A stretch of 64,000 bases of DNA, taken from contig NC_046683.1 in assembly GCF_009870125.1 (NCBI RefSeq), positions 64,557,869 to 64,621,868 of the forward strand. Direction: 5' to 3'. The stretch comes from Drosophila pseudoobscura (Eukaryota; Arthropoda; Insecta; Diptera; Drosophilidae). This document shows positions 9,468-20,173 of the stretch, piece by piece (within the stretch, counting starts at the first letter, position 1; each line of letters opens with the position of its first letter). Made by a program: the position numbers and the translations under genes. The notes below the pieces were generated by a model. That model was not told the DNA's origin. It was given only the letters and a program-made list of their open reading frames with translations, and did no database searches.

Positions 9468-12400
9468 TCATTGATTCGACAGTAGCAAGTGTAGATCGAT
9501 CACAGCGCGGTAGTCGTTGTGCGACAGTGCGCCATGCTGGGCTCGTTGGAGCACACGATTCAGTCGCACCCGCATATCCGGCCGAGATGTAATCTTGAAC
9601 AGATCGTCGATGTACTGCATCGACTCGCGCGACCAGAAAACCGACGGCTTGTTGGCATCCAAGCCACGCGCATTCGGTTTCACTTCGCCCAGGAGTCGGG
9701 CGAACTGATGGTCTGGATTGGCGCCGCTGCGGAGCTGAAGATCGGCCCGAGCTCGTTGCTGGGGATTGTTGAAGGGCATCTGTATGAACTGGCCTCGTTT
9801 CGGTTGCTGCTGATGCTGTTGTCCCGATCCTGGACGCTGCTGCTGTTGTCCCGCTCCAAAACGCTGCTGCTGTTGTCCCGCTCCTAGACGCTGCTGCTGT
9901 TGTCCGGCTCCTGGACGCTGCTGCTGTTGTGGTGTTCCAGCTCCTGGACGCTGGTACTGCTGGTACTGTGGTAGTTGTCCTGCTCCTGGACGTTGCTGCT
10001 GCTGGTGCTGTGGTAGTTGTCCTGCTCCTGGACGCTGGTGCTGTGGTAGTTGTCCTGCTCCTGGACGTTGCTGCTGCTGGTGCTGTGGTAGTTGTCCAGC
10101 TCCTGGACGTTGCTGCTGTTGCAAATGTCCTGCTGCTGCAGTACGTTGTTGCTTTTGGGGCTGTCCTGCCCCTCCTGGACGTTGCTGCTGTTGTCCTGCT
10201 CCTGGACGTTGCTGCTGTTGAGGTTTTCCTGCTCCTTGTCGTTGTTTCTGTTGGGGCTGTCCCATTCCTGAACGCTGTTGCTGTTGGGGTTGTCCGTTTC
10301 CAGGACGATGCTGCTGTTGGGGCTGTCCTGCGGCTGGGCGTTGCTGCCTTTGGGGTTGTCCTGCTCCGAATGGACGCTGTTCCTTCGCGTTCTGCTTGGG
10401 CGGTGGTGGCGGTGCCATGTGCTGCCAGGTTGGTGGCGGCGGGATGGGGGATACGTCCCGCTTGTTGGTTGGCTGAGGCGTCGGCTGGCCCCTTCCCATT
10501 TGAAGCGGCGGCAGTCCTAAGAGAGCTGGATCTATGTTCAGCGAAGGCAGGCGATTCTTCAGATCTAAGCTTTCATAGGCCTCCAAAAGTTTATCATACT
10601 TGGGATGGGGATAGGCGGTGAAAATCATGCGCCAGTGGTCTTCGATTTCGGTGCGCATCGCCGGCGAGGCATTGTCATCGGGCGAGAAATCGGTAATTAG
10701 GTTCTGCAAAAGCACCAGCAGTTGATCCAAGTGCAAGTCGCCGTTCTCTAGACCTGCTTGCCCCACGAGGATCATGTTAAGCAGGCGCCGCTTCTTCTCC
10801 GCCATTTTGAAACCATTCTTAGTGTTTAAGCTCTCCCGCTGCTTGATGGTCCTATAAAGGGCCTTGGCATTGCCCAGTTTACTGTTGAGGCTGTTAATGC
10901 CGTCCCTTAGGAAGCGGATTAGGACATCAACGCGTTTCGGTGGCTTTTGGCTCTGGAACTCGGCACTCTTGCGCTTGACATCCTGATGACGGTGCAGCAG
11001 TTTTAGTTGCAGCTCTTCCTGATGAATTCGCCGTCCGTAGATCACCAGAACATAGCCATACTCCTTCAAGTCCATGCGCACAGTCACTTGGCATTGCTTA
11101 GACGTCTCGACAAGAAACTTCCATCCCTCCGGACTGAACAAGTACTCGGACAGGTCGCGGGCCATGATGATCTTTCCCTCGCAGGATACATCCGGCATCT
11201 CTTCGTTCGCACTGTCATCCATCCTCTCCATCTGCCTGCTGTTGACGCACATCGAGATGCCTTGGCTGTTGGAGGAGATGTGGAAATCATCGTCATTGTC
11301 GTTGGACAAAGGTATAACATCGGGCATGGGACCCATGGGAAGGCTATTCTTGCGAGTTTCCACCATTGGTATGTTCGTCTCCTCGCTTGTCGTCGACGTG
11401 GGCATCTCAAAGTGCTCGGAGAAGCTGTAATTCGAGTCCGAGTCCAGCTCATGGACGCCCACAGATGGTCTGCTGGTGCTGGCAATCAGTTTGAAAGGTT
11501 CCTCTGGCTGCGCCTCGAAACTGGTGGAGATCTCCTCACGCTGTATCGGGACTTGTGAGTCTTCTTGGATGGTCTCCTCGACTTCATTACTCTGCTCCGG
11601 TTCTGGGGCTTCCTCTGATTTTGCGACCTCCTCTGGTTCCGGGGCCTTATCTGGTTCTAGGACCTCCTCTGGTTCTGGGACCTCCTTTGTTTCTGGGGCC
11701 TGCTCTGGTTCTGGGGCCTGCTCTGGTTCTGGGGCCGGCTCTGATTCAGGGGCTGGCGCTGGTATCTTATATGCTACAGGCGTGTTCTTTTTGACTGCTG
11801 TTTCCTCTGCGGCTACGACTTGCCCTCGAGCAGCCTTCGCCTGGGCATTCGGCACATAGTCGTGGGTATAACCTTTAGAAGGGATCATTTCCAGGGGTGT
11901 AAGGGGTGTGGCCTTTCGGCTTGTGCTCAGTGGCTGGACGAGGTTTGCCCGAGTGAGGAATCTGGCATAGTAGCTGTTCTTGGGGATGTTCGGATCGCTC
12001 CACACGAAGCTAAAGGGGGTATTGTTGGCATAGAACGCCGGGAGGTCCCCCAAATAGCCTAGATTTCCGCTGCGATCCTTGTAGCTCTTCTGATGCGACA
12101 CAATATGAGAGACATACGTTTGGCTGCGAAAATCCCCAATGCGCTGGCGGCAGTTCTCGAAGAGATGGCCCCGTCCGGCGCAGAAGCTGCACTGCTTCGA
12201 GTTCCACTGGACATTGCTCTGCAGTGCCACATTTGAGCGGATCTAATGGAAGAGAAGGAATGCTTTAATCGAGGGATCGTTTAGTTGGGTTTCTCCGCTT
12301 ACCGTTGAATGATAGCGACGCCACTTGTCCGGGCAAAGGTCCACACCATGGCCCCGCATCCTGCACAGCTGGCAGATGAGTCGACTGTGGAATGAGCACT

Positions 12401-15400
12401 TGTTGCACTGCTGCACATAGGTGGCCTGTTTGGCGCCGCACTGTAAAGAAAGCCAAGGAAACTCGATTGAATTTGTGATCTTAACGCACAAGTGATTTCC
12501 GTGTCTTACACCCAAACAGATGGCATTGGGGCAGCGTGGTTCGGCATGCCCCGCCTGGCCGCACATGTGACAGACGAGCGGCTTGCGTGGACGCGGGCAC
12601 TTGGATCTCATGTGACCCATCTCGGCGCAGTTGGTGCATTTGGCGCGTGAGCGAGGACGAACGACCGGATATCGGTCCTCATTAAGGATTCTCCACTGCA
12701 GGCGCGCTTTAATGAAAGAAATATGAGGTCTGACTGTTCTTTAGTGTTTGTGTCCTCACCAAATGCTTACCATTCATGGATCTTTGGATTTTCTGGACAT
12801 TGAAGTTCTCGCCGTGCCAGCTGTCGTTGTAGAAGCAGCACATCTCCTCATTCCAGCCAACAAGTTGCCCTCCCGTAAGCGGAGGCTCGTCTGTCAGCTT
12901 TGCGAGATTGTGTTCCACTTTGATCGATGGCTCTGCTTCAATCTGCTCCTCCTCCTCCTCTGGAAGATAGTCCTCCGTTGGCATTGTAGTGTCTGCGGCA
13001 TATTGGAAAGGCTCCTCGTTATCCGAAAGACCAATGTCAGCGGAAACTTCCGCTTCAGGTGACTTGCATGTGTGGTCGGCATCAATGCGCTCGAAGATCG
13101 CCAATAGGCGATCGGAGACGGCATTGTTGAACTCTGCCTCATTTTCGGAGTCTGCATCGGTGCCAATTGAAAGAATTTCCATCCGATCATCGCGTTGTGC
13201 TTCGCGGAGCTTTTGTACCTCTTGTTGTTGCTGTCCCCTTTCCTTTCCCTGCTCCTGCTGCAGAAGACGCTCTGCAATGGCCCGAGCACTGGGCAGATCA
13301 TCCTCCGAACCCGAATTGGAGCTAGACTCGTGTATTGCCTTAAGATTTGCAATCCGTGGATATGCCGCTCCCCTTTGAATATCCTCTGAGTTACGGCGAG
13401 CGCTGATGCGGCGAATCTTGCGCTTGCAACGCTCCACTGCCATGCCACGGGCAAGGCCCGGCACTCCTGTGGGCTGCACGTCATCCTCGCTGTCGGTGTC
13501 GTCCTCGTCATCGTCGTTGTTGGGCTCGGACTGGCTTTGGTTTGTGCTTGACGAGCGACGCTTGCGCAGGCGCTTCATCTTGTTCACGTTCGGATCCACG
13601 ACCTCCTCGATATCGGAGCTGTCCGAGGGCGACTCCACGCTGCGTATGATAGTGGGCGTGGCCTTTGCCTTGGCCTTGGAGTAGATGCCGCTCTCGGTGA
13701 GATCTGATTCGCTTTCGTAGACATCCAGGGCCCGGAACTGTTGGTGATCATCGACGCGATAATTCAACTTGATTTCCTCCAGCCGCGAGGGCGGCACAAA
13801 CTCGTACTCGGAGGAGGTTTCGGCCGCTTGGTCAGCCCCTACAGGTGCATCTACGTTTTCGTCTACTTCAACCTCTGGCTTCTGCTGCTCCATATCCATA
13901 TCCTGCTGGCCGGCAGCCTCTCTGATGGCATTCTCCGTCAGCACCAGGAGATCCTCGTCTGTGGCTCGCGCCCTGTCCTCCAGCAGGCGACTCGTGTCCT
14001 TCTGGACAATGAAATCATCGCTGGACAAGACCGAATTGCACGGCGAGTGCAGTGGGGGCGTTAAAGGGGCTGCTCCTGCCTCCGGCTGGGTAATGCACGA
14101 GATACTCATTTCCACATCGGCAGCGTCCATGGCATTCTCCTCGTGATATTGATCCGCTGGACTGTTCTGCTCCGTGTCGCTGGTGTCCAGATCGATCACC
14201 GGTACAGGTGGCAGTGGCACGAGTATCACATCATCATCGTCATCATCATTGGAAGTTTCGCCCAAATCAACAAATTCCACGGGTTCTGATGGCTTGCGCT
14301 GTTTCTTGTTGGCCAGCGCCTGTTTGGACTTTTGCTTTTTGGCTGCGAGGCGTTCCATTTGCACCAGCTTGCGATTGGCCTTGGTGAAGGGTCCCGGTTC
14401 GGGTTTAACCTGCTGTTTTCCCTTTGGCTTTTTGGGCGTCCAGTTCGAAGGTATGGCAACTAGTAGTTTCTGGTCAAAGCGCTCGGGTTCATCATCGGCG
14501 TGTTGTGGCCGGGGTTGACTTTTTGGTTTCTGTGCTGGTTGGGGCTTCTGTGCTGATTGTGGCTTCTGTTCTGTTTTCAATTGTGGCTTTGGAGAGCTCT
14601 TCCACTTGTTATTCCTCTGTTCTGCTTTTGGCTGTGGCTTTGGTGAAGGATTCTCCTTTTCCTTCCGTTCTGGCTTCGGTAGTTGCTTCGAGGAAAGCTT
14701 CGCCTTGTCCCTTTGCTGATTTTGTTGCTTCTGCTGGGGGGTTTTTGGGGAGTTTAATGTTTCCTTTTTGTTTTGTAGTGATTGATGCTGACCACTTGGC
14801 TTTTCTGCCTCCTTAGGCGTTGACGACGAGGTGACATCAGTAGCTTGAAATATAAAAGTGACGTTTACTTAGAATGAGTCAAAATCAAAATAAACCCACT
14901 TTTAATTTATTGTCAGAGTAACAAGAATTTCAATACCAAAAAGGGTTAAGCAAATATTTCAAATACTGATTGCCCAGATCCAGTGAATCCACATCGCCCA
15001 AACAATAGCCGTGTGCATTGAGCTCTTCCAGCTGGCCCTCGTTTATGTGGTAGAGGATGAACGGATCCTCATGCAGATCGGATCTGTTCGGCCACAGTAG
15101 GACCTTGACCGAGGTGCGAAACATGTTGATCGCCTCTTTGATCATCCTTTGTGCCTCGCACATGTTCTTGACCGCCACATGGCTCGCATTGGCCGAGAGT
15201 GTCTGCATCACAAGGGCGTGCTCCAGCTGCCGCACCAGGCGTATCAACACGAATCGTCGGTAGCGTTCCTCGTAGTGGAGGAGCGGCTTGTTGAACTCGC
15301 GCAAGTTACGACGCAGCAGGGCCGTAAAGACAACGACGTCCACGACTGAGACCAGCACATAGGTCGCGGCCGTCATCAAGATGCCCGTGAGAATGTACTC

Positions 15401-16022
15401 GTGGGGGAACTGGCTCAGCTCCTTCTGCCAGAAGAGTAGATCGCAGCCATATTGCCGGAAATGGTAGTCCAGCCACACTACTAAGCAGAGCAGATTGAGC
15501 GTGGCCAGTACCAGGGTGACGGGGTTCAACAGGCCCAACCACTCAAAGAGGATACGCAGAGTTGTGCTCCCCAGAGCCAGCAACGAACGCAGATACTTCA
15601 TGGCCGAAAGCAGAGAATTCGTAAGTGGAATTTCGAAGGCAATCCAAAGTTGGGGGATATATTTTCGAACCGGACGGGACTCTATTTCTATGGCCATCTT
15701 GATGAAAAACATTCAGTAGTTACTCACCTGTGGATACATTTTGAGTTTCTATGCTGCCTGCACCGTCCTTTTCCTCCGCCCAGTAGCGTGGCTTTGCGAC
15801 TGCATTGTTGATTACACGTTTGTTGCTGACAATGCGCTGGGCCTGAGGCTGTTTCTGCTGCTGTTGTGGCGGGGGCGGCATGTATTGGGCATCCACGGCT
15901 CGCTGCTGATCGGCCACAGAAGGTGAGATTTCACCAGCACCAGTTTCGCCAGATCCATGATCGCTGTAATGGATGGATGCGTAGAGAATGGACTCCAGCT
16001 CATTCAATCGCTCGCTGTCCAT
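9468..16022 (-). CDS. Zcchc7: ZCCHC7/Air-like CCHC zinc-knuckle protein (TRAMP RNA surveillance)
   Basis: Five coding exons, all with GT-AG borders and matching phases: 16022-15728, 14843-12771, 12706-12510, 12440-12303, 12242-9468, giving about 1825 aa. The N-terminus (ELESILYASIHY) resembles the start of ZCCHC7. CCHC knuckles (CX2CX4HX4C) occur at about residues 813-826, 835-848, 878-891 and 919-932, with a Cys-rich linker between; the CPDKWRRYHST block after the third is typical of ZCCHC7. ZCCHC7/Air proteins are the RNA-binding subunit of TRAMP, which adenylates nuclear RNAs for exosome decay. The rest is low complexity: Lys/Pro/Gln-rich and acidic N-terminal half, an EPE-rich tract, and a Gln/Arg/Pro/Gly repeat near the end. 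It is far longer than human ZCCHC7. Intron 1 contains another gene on the same strand. I believe the D. melanogaster gene is CG9715, from memory. Confidence 0.85.
9815..10385 (-). repeat. Coding minisatellite, Gln-rich RPGAGQ repeats
   Basis: Within the last exon of the ZCCHC7-like gene, imperfect units of about 24-45 bp encode variants of RPGAGQPQQQQ and RPGAGQLPQHQQQQ. All units keep the frame. The tract should be polymorphic in length. Confidence 0.9.
14906..14911 (-). terminator. Poly(A) signal of the nested membrane-protein gene
   Basis: A minus-strand AATAAA 19 bp after the stop of the nested gene and upstream of the acceptor of ZCCHC7-like exon 2. It would let a transcript end inside that intron. 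Confidence 0.6.
14930..15712 (-). CDS. Unrecognised two-helix membrane protein nested in ZCCHC7-like intron 1
   Basis: A 260-codon uninterrupted frame with codon use like the neighbouring genes. I do not recognise the family. Two hydrophobic stretches, about residues 62-82 (NPVTLVLATLNLLCLVVW) and 106-133 (YILTGILMTAATYVLV), suggest two membrane helices. A basic, amphipathic region follows (LLRRNLREF, RYRRFVLIRLVRQLEH), then a conserved-looking C-terminus ending in LNPFWY. Start: ATG at 15712, or Met6. The ATG lies only 15 bp inside intron 1 of the ZCCHC7-like gene, on the same strand, so it probably uses the same promoter and first exon region with alternative splicing or polyadenylation. 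An in-frame fusion to exon 1 through a 40- or 46-nt intron is possible by phase but such an intron would be unusually short. Confidence 0.75.
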   Translation of the reverse strand: MFFIKMAIEIESRPVRKYIPQLWIAFEIPLTNSLLSAMKYLRSLLALGSTTLRILFEWLGLLNPVTLVLATLNLLCLVVWLDYHFRQYGCDLLFWQKELSQFPHEYILTGILMTAATYVLVSVVDVVVFTALLRRNLREFNKPLLHYEERYRRFVLIRLVRQLEHALVMQTLSANASHVAVKNMCEAQRMIKEAINMFRTSVKVLLWPNRSDLHEDPFILYHINEGQLEELNAHGYCLGDVDSLDLGNQYLKYLLNPFWY

Positions 16023-16196
16023 GTCCTCAAGCTACAATGGGTTGTAGGGAATATATATATTAACGATGTTATTTTCCAACAAATTGATACATACATCGCT
16101 CATCGTGCGTCTTTGTTTTCTTTTTCTGTTTTTTACAATTCTTGCGCATTGATAATAAGAAGAGAGAAGAGCACGTTTGTGATTGTATCGGAGGTA

Positions 16197-16264
16197 CCGA
16201 TAAAATATACCGTCCGACCCTCAAAAATATACCGAAATATATTGTCTCATTTTTAAAATATACC
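16197..16264 (-). promoter_or_regulatory. Promoter module of the ZCCHC7-like gene (motif 6)
   Basis: Reads CCGATAAAATATACCG then GTCCGACCC and more AATATACCGAA units, the reverse complement of the motif-6 consensus, about 175 bp upstream of the ZCCHC7-like ATG and in its orientation. It shares an uninterrupted 26-bp word with 7124-7149. Confidence 0.65.
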
Positions 16265-16337
16265 AATTAAAAAAACCAATTAACAGTTTAACCCAGTTAA
16301 CCATCTTCAAACCGGTGACCAGCCTGAGCTAAATCGC

Positions 16338-16460
16338 GAAAAAAAATAATCCTTTCACCTGAACTGCGTTAAAATTCTTCAATTTTCATAATTCTCGTGA
16401 AGTTTGTTCTCTGTCCATGATCGGAAATCATATTGTATTCCTCGTTTTAATATTACTAGC
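16338..16460. repeat. Dispersed repeat, copy II
   Basis: Shares CACCTGAACTGCGT and the following TTTTCATaATTcTCG and CCTCGttTTAATATTACTA blocks with copy I at 7538-7712. It lies between the two divergent promoter modules. Confidence 0.7.
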
Positions 16461-16582
16461 TAACTTGGACCCTCAGCCCTAAAAACATAGTTCTACCCGG
16501 TTGATGAATCAGCTTTCTAAAAGATTTTCAAATTTTAGGACACCTTTTTATTGGATTGTATGAAATTTGCTGTCTTTTTGAT

Positions 16583-16662
16583 CAGTATACTTACGGTATA
16601 TTTCTGAGGGTCAGACCGTATACTTTATCGATAAGTCCACGGTCACACTGAATACAACACTA
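16583..16662 (+). promoter_or_regulatory. kud promoter: motif 6, DRE, motif 1
   Basis: In plus order: CGGTATATTT (16604-16613), GGGTCAGAC, a second GTATACTTT, a perfect DRE TATCGATA (16626-16633), motif 1 GGTCACACT (16641-16649) and a CAACACTA word (16655-16662). This is the usual set for constitutively expressed Drosophila genes with dispersed starts. The inverse of the module at 16197-16264 makes the pair a divergent promoter. Confidence 0.8.
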
Positions 16663-16785
16663 GCTGCCGGCCACGTACGATTTGCGTCGATTTTAACAAA
16701 TAAAGATTTAAATAACAAAGTAAATTGAAGTAACCAGAGAGTAAGGGTTGGCTGTCAAACTAAAGCACATTTTGATTATTGCAGC

Positions 16786-17037
16786 ATGGACACCGTCTCG
16801 TTTGAAAACATGAAGCGCTACGTTTCGCCCATCAATCCAGCGGTATTTCCCCACCTCGCGACCGTGCTTCTCACCATCGGAACATTCTTCACGGCCTGGT
16901 TCTTCATCTTTGTCGTATCCCGGAAGACCACCAAGGAAAAGACTCTGATTAAGGAACTGCTGATTAGCTTGTGTGCCTCGATATTTCTCGGCTTTGGCAT
17001 TGTGTTCCTTCTACTCACCGTCGGTATTTACGTATGA
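16786..17037 (+). CDS. kud: TMEM258/Kuduk, oligosaccharyltransferase subunit
   Basis: An 83-aa protein with two membrane helices (about 20-42 and 60-80). It is the orthologue of TMEM258 (79 aa in human): [28 protein letters not shown], and the final LLLTVGIYV all match the family. TMEM258 is a small subunit of the oligosaccharyltransferase complex in the ER membrane and is needed for N-glycosylation. A single coding exon. The ATG follows TTGATTATTGCAGC, an acceptor-like string; with GTAAGG at 16741 it would form a 44-nt 5' UTR intron, close to the lower limit. Convergent with TSG101, 245 bp between stops. Confidence 0.95.
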   Translation: MDTVSFENMKRYVSPINPAVFPHLATVLLTIGTFFTAWFFIFVVSRKTTKEKTLIKELLISLCASIFLGFGIVFLLLTVGIYV

Positions 17038-17066
17038 AAATAAGGCAATAACCATTCCATTATAGA

Positions 17067-17072
17067 AATAAA
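17067..17072 (+). terminator. kud poly(A) signal (AATAAA)
   Basis: A perfect signal 29 bp after the kud stop. Confidence 0.75.
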
Positions 17073-17111
17073 CTAGAAGACCTGTCGTGGGCGTGAACGT
17101 ACGTGTGGCCT

Positions 17112-17117
17112 TTTATT
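17112..17117 (-). terminator. TSG101 poly(A) signal (AATAAA)
   Basis: A minus-strand AATAAA 165 bp downstream of the TSG101 stop; it faces the kud signal 40 bp away. Confidence 0.65.
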
Positions 17118-17282
17118 GTAATTTCAAAGATTTAATTTGCGCTTGAAACAATATCGAATATATTATGTTAACATATCAATCATGTGTATTGATGCACCCC
17201 AGAGTTGCAATCAATCGAAAAATTATAATAACTGCGGCTTATTGAAAAAAAAAGAAGCTATTATTGACGTCGTATCCGGAAA

Positions 17283-18953
17283 CTAGCCGGCGAGTCCAGC
17301 CTTTTGTCTACACTTTTGCATTGTGGCTCGCAAAATGAACTGTTTGCGCGAGAGTGTGCGGACGTGTTTGAGGAAGGTCTCCAGATCGATGACCCCGCCG
17401 CGCAAACCCTCGCCCAGATAATAAATGGCATCCTCTGTGGCAGCCTCGTCGGCATAGGCATTGAGTAATCTGAAATAGAGCACAAACAAATTACAAACAA
17501 GGATAACTTGGAATGCAACTAGATTGGACTCACTGTCTGTAAAGTGGTGCCGTTGTGGTCACGGCCTCGTCCGGATCAATGGCTTCTGCATTCTCGAGCG
17601 TCTCCAGACTCTTCTCCAACTCCTGCTCCTTGTCGCGTAATACGTTAATGTTCTTCTGCAGGTCCACCTGCTCGCGCTCGAGGCGCGATATGATGGAATC
17701 AATCTTCGTGCTGCCCTCGACCAATTCCTGTTTGGTGCGATTCAGCGTTTCGATTTCGGCTTGATACTGATTAACCTTCTCCTGTATGCGACGACGAAGC
17801 TTATCCTCGACAGCGCTGATGAGTGAAGCCTTGATGTGCTCCTCGGTAATGGTGCCCGTAGAGTTGGGAATCGCCGATGGGTTCTAAAAAAGTCACACAA
17901 TCATTGAAACTGAAATACATTTTCCATTTCAAATAAGATTCTTACGTAGCCCCCAGCAGGTGGGTAACTGCCAGGCTGTTGTGGGAAATTCATGTAGGGC
18001 GGATAGCCGGCGGCATTGCCCCCCGATCCGCCTGGTGGATAGGGTCCGAAATTAGCACCTGTCGGATAGGGCGGAAAGTTGCCACCGCTCGCACCACTGG
18101 CTGTAGGATAAGGCAGAAAGGAGTTGCTGGCCCCAGCACCTCCCGATTGTTGCATGTAAGCTAGATGGCAGAACGGAATCCAATTAGATGTGAGATTTTC
18201 GGTATAACTTAAACACCCACTCACCATTTGGTGGATATGGCATAGCCATTTGCTGTTCCTTGGGATTCGAGTACACTGGCGGATGGTCGCCGAATGTCAC
18301 AATCATGACCTGTATAAGGGATAGCAGATCCGAAGAGTTCGGCTGCCAGTCGTGCAAGTACGGCAGATATACTTTTCCATTGTGATCCACATACATGGAC
18401 ACCTTTATGTGCATGTTAGGTGTGGGCTTCACAAAGCACATAGGCGCGTTCTGCGGATGAGTGTCCATCAGCCATATACATATGGGAATGTAGTAGGTGT
18501 TATCTATTGAATATACAAATATAATTTCCATCATAATCAGAGCCTCGAATTGGACTAAGTGCAAAAATTACTTTTGTAGACAACCGGTATGGTGCCCTGC
18601 AGGGTAAACAGATCTTTATAGCTTCCATCATTGAACACTGGCGAAGGGTAGACGGGGAAAATTGTTAATTGGATGCTGCTATCAGGCGGTATAGACTTAC
18701 CAAACTTTTGCAGGTCGTAGGTCAGACTTCGGTACGTTGTGACAACATCTATCACATCTTTCTTAGTGACGTCGACATATTTATACTGCAAGCAAAAAAA
18801 AGGACACACGTCGTTAATTGCGTTGCATGCGAAATTAGACAAACAAGTTTCCCGAGAGTCACAAAGTGGGGAGATGCCCCTCGACAATGACTCATCTGCG
18901 TGACATACCTTGGATAGAAATTTGATTATTTTCGCTTCCTCGACAGCAGGCAT
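17283..18953 (-). CDS. TSG101: ESCRT-I subunit TSG101
   Basis: Seven coding exons with matching phases: 18953-18909, 18785-18701, 18637-18572, 18503-18225, 18160-17946, 17883-17534, 17469-17283. They give 408 aa, the length expected for the Drosophila protein. TSG101 recognises ubiquitinated cargo and recruits it to ESCRT-I on endosomes. Exons 1-4 encode the UEV domain (to about residue 145): YDLQKFVFNDG, GTIPVVYKNNTYYIPICIWL, MCFVKPT, YLPYLHDW. Exon 5 is Pro/Gly/Tyr-rich. Exon 6 is a coiled coil. Exon 7 is the steadiness box (LGEGLRGGVIDLETFLKHVRTL...RKQFILRA). Some exon junctions need intron phases 1 and 2, all of which fit. Introns are 62-69 bp except the first (123 bp). Confidence 0.97.
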
Positions 18954-19104
18954 TATTCTAAAATGAGATTGTGAGACAAATTGCCCGCTACACCTGGCCC
19001 AAAGTTGAGAATTTATACGAAATTTGCTGAACAAAAACAAAAGTGCAGAACTGAGTACTTTTTGATGTATTGAAGTATCGAGTACTAATCGGTTTCTGAC
19101 AGTT

Positions 19105-19136
19105 CAGTATATCGATGGTCACATCACACCACTAAC
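19105..19136 (-). promoter_or_regulatory. TSG101 promoter: DRE-like word
   Basis: TATCGATG followed by GTCACATC, about 160 bp upstream of the TSG101 ATG. The DRE matches at 7 of 8 bases. A second, perfect DRE (TATCGATA, 19501-19508) lies further up without an adjacent gene. Confidence 0.5.
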
Positions 19137-19240
19137 CCATACAGGATACTATTACTGGATTGTTGGGCCACTTAAGCCCCCATTATTAAAACAGGAGAAC
19201 AACTTCAGTTAAACAGACAATACAAATAATTTATCTTCAC

Positions 19241-19366
19241 TTAAAAAAAGACCACGATATTTTTCACCAGAGCTGCGCTAGAATTCTTAATTGTTCATAA
19301 TTTTCGTTGATTTTATTTTAATACTCGCTGGTCGACAATGGGCTAATCGTTCTCTGCCCATGGGCT
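19241..19366. repeat. Dispersed repeat, copy III
   Basis: Shares ACGATAT (upstream), CACC-GA-CTGCG, TTCATAATTTTCG, ACAATGGGCTAATC and TTCTCTG with copy I at 7538-7712, in the same order and orientation. Confidence 0.65.
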
Positions 19367-19701
19367 CTTGGTCTCTGTAAGAAAACTAAAAAAAGGAAAA
19401 TTTAGTTGAGATAGCTTTAAAAGCTAGCCTTGGATAACAAACAATTCCTCAACTATAAAATATCCTTTCTTCATTCCGTTCCAATGTTACGGGACGATGC
19501 TATCGATACTATCGACTAGATAATCGCTGGAATTGCGCCTGTTTGAAAGTGAATGAGTGACAAGGATATGGATGGGATCCAGTGAAATAAACAAAAATTC
19601 AAAAACCTGTATATGGATGTTTTTATACCCGAGGTTCTTTACTATACATTAAACAATGCAATTTAATAGATTGGTGACATTTATGAAATATACATTCAAC
19701 C

Positions 19702-19768
19702 ACTAACCAACCATACAGTATAGTGTATATACTATATATATATATAGTGTATATACTGTATGGTTAGT
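19702..19768. repeat. AT-rich imperfect hairpin
   Basis: ACTAACC (19702-19708) and CCATACAGTATA (19711-19722) pair with TATACTGTATGG (19752-19763) and GGTTAGT (19762-19768). The centre is an alternating TATATA run with GTGTATATAC on both sides as a direct repeat. Confidence 0.75.
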
Positions 19769-20167
19769 GATTCAACTCAACACATCGATATATGTTATGG
19801 TTAGTGGTCGCACACTTGCAGACAAGACCAATCGATGTGTGGAACTATCGGCAAAAGCCGTTGCACTTAAAATGATTTACGAATCTAGAATTTATAATTA
19901 TGTTTATTTCTGCAATAAAATCTACAATTATATTATGTCAAGTGATATGTTAATTTTGATTCTTTGTGTTGGTGCTGGTCTTGATGGTCTGTGCATGAGA
20001 TGGGCAGTTACGATTTCTTGCACATTTTGTGACTTCTGTTTCTGTTGTTATCGCGTCTGAAATCAAACAGATGAAAACGAGGAGTTATGAATCGTAATAA
20101 ATAAATAAAAAAGTACTCGGCATAGCATAGAAGAGGCTCAATTCTTGGTGTCTTATACATATATAGC

Positions 20168-20173
20168 TTTATT
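20168..20173 (-). terminator. Ptp61F distal poly(A) signal candidate
   Basis: A minus-strand AATAAA about 1.8 kb downstream of the Ptp61F stop. Choosing it as the real end is an inference; closer or further signals are possible. Confidence 0.35.

Larger units (their letters stand above)
19137..20167. other. Intergenic junction between TSG101 and Ptp61F
   Basis: AT-rich noncoding DNA with copy III of the dispersed repeat, an orphan perfect DRE (19501-19508), a hairpin at 19702-19768 and three GTTAGTGG/CCACTAAC words. The two flanking genes are far apart in D. melanogaster, so an inversion breakpoint should lie in or near this interval. Confidence 0.55.

Noticed and set aside
9929..10621. Long plus-strand frame opposite the ZCCHC7-like last exon
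   Set aside because: It is the antisense shadow of the Gln-rich repeat (Val/Leu-rich repeats in the complement).
15714..15735. Fusion of ZCCHC7-like exon 1 with the nested frame
   Set aside because: Phase allows it with acceptors giving 40- or 46-nt introns, but both are shorter than usual and the join to 14843 yields the ZCCHC7-type protein. Kept only as an alternative.
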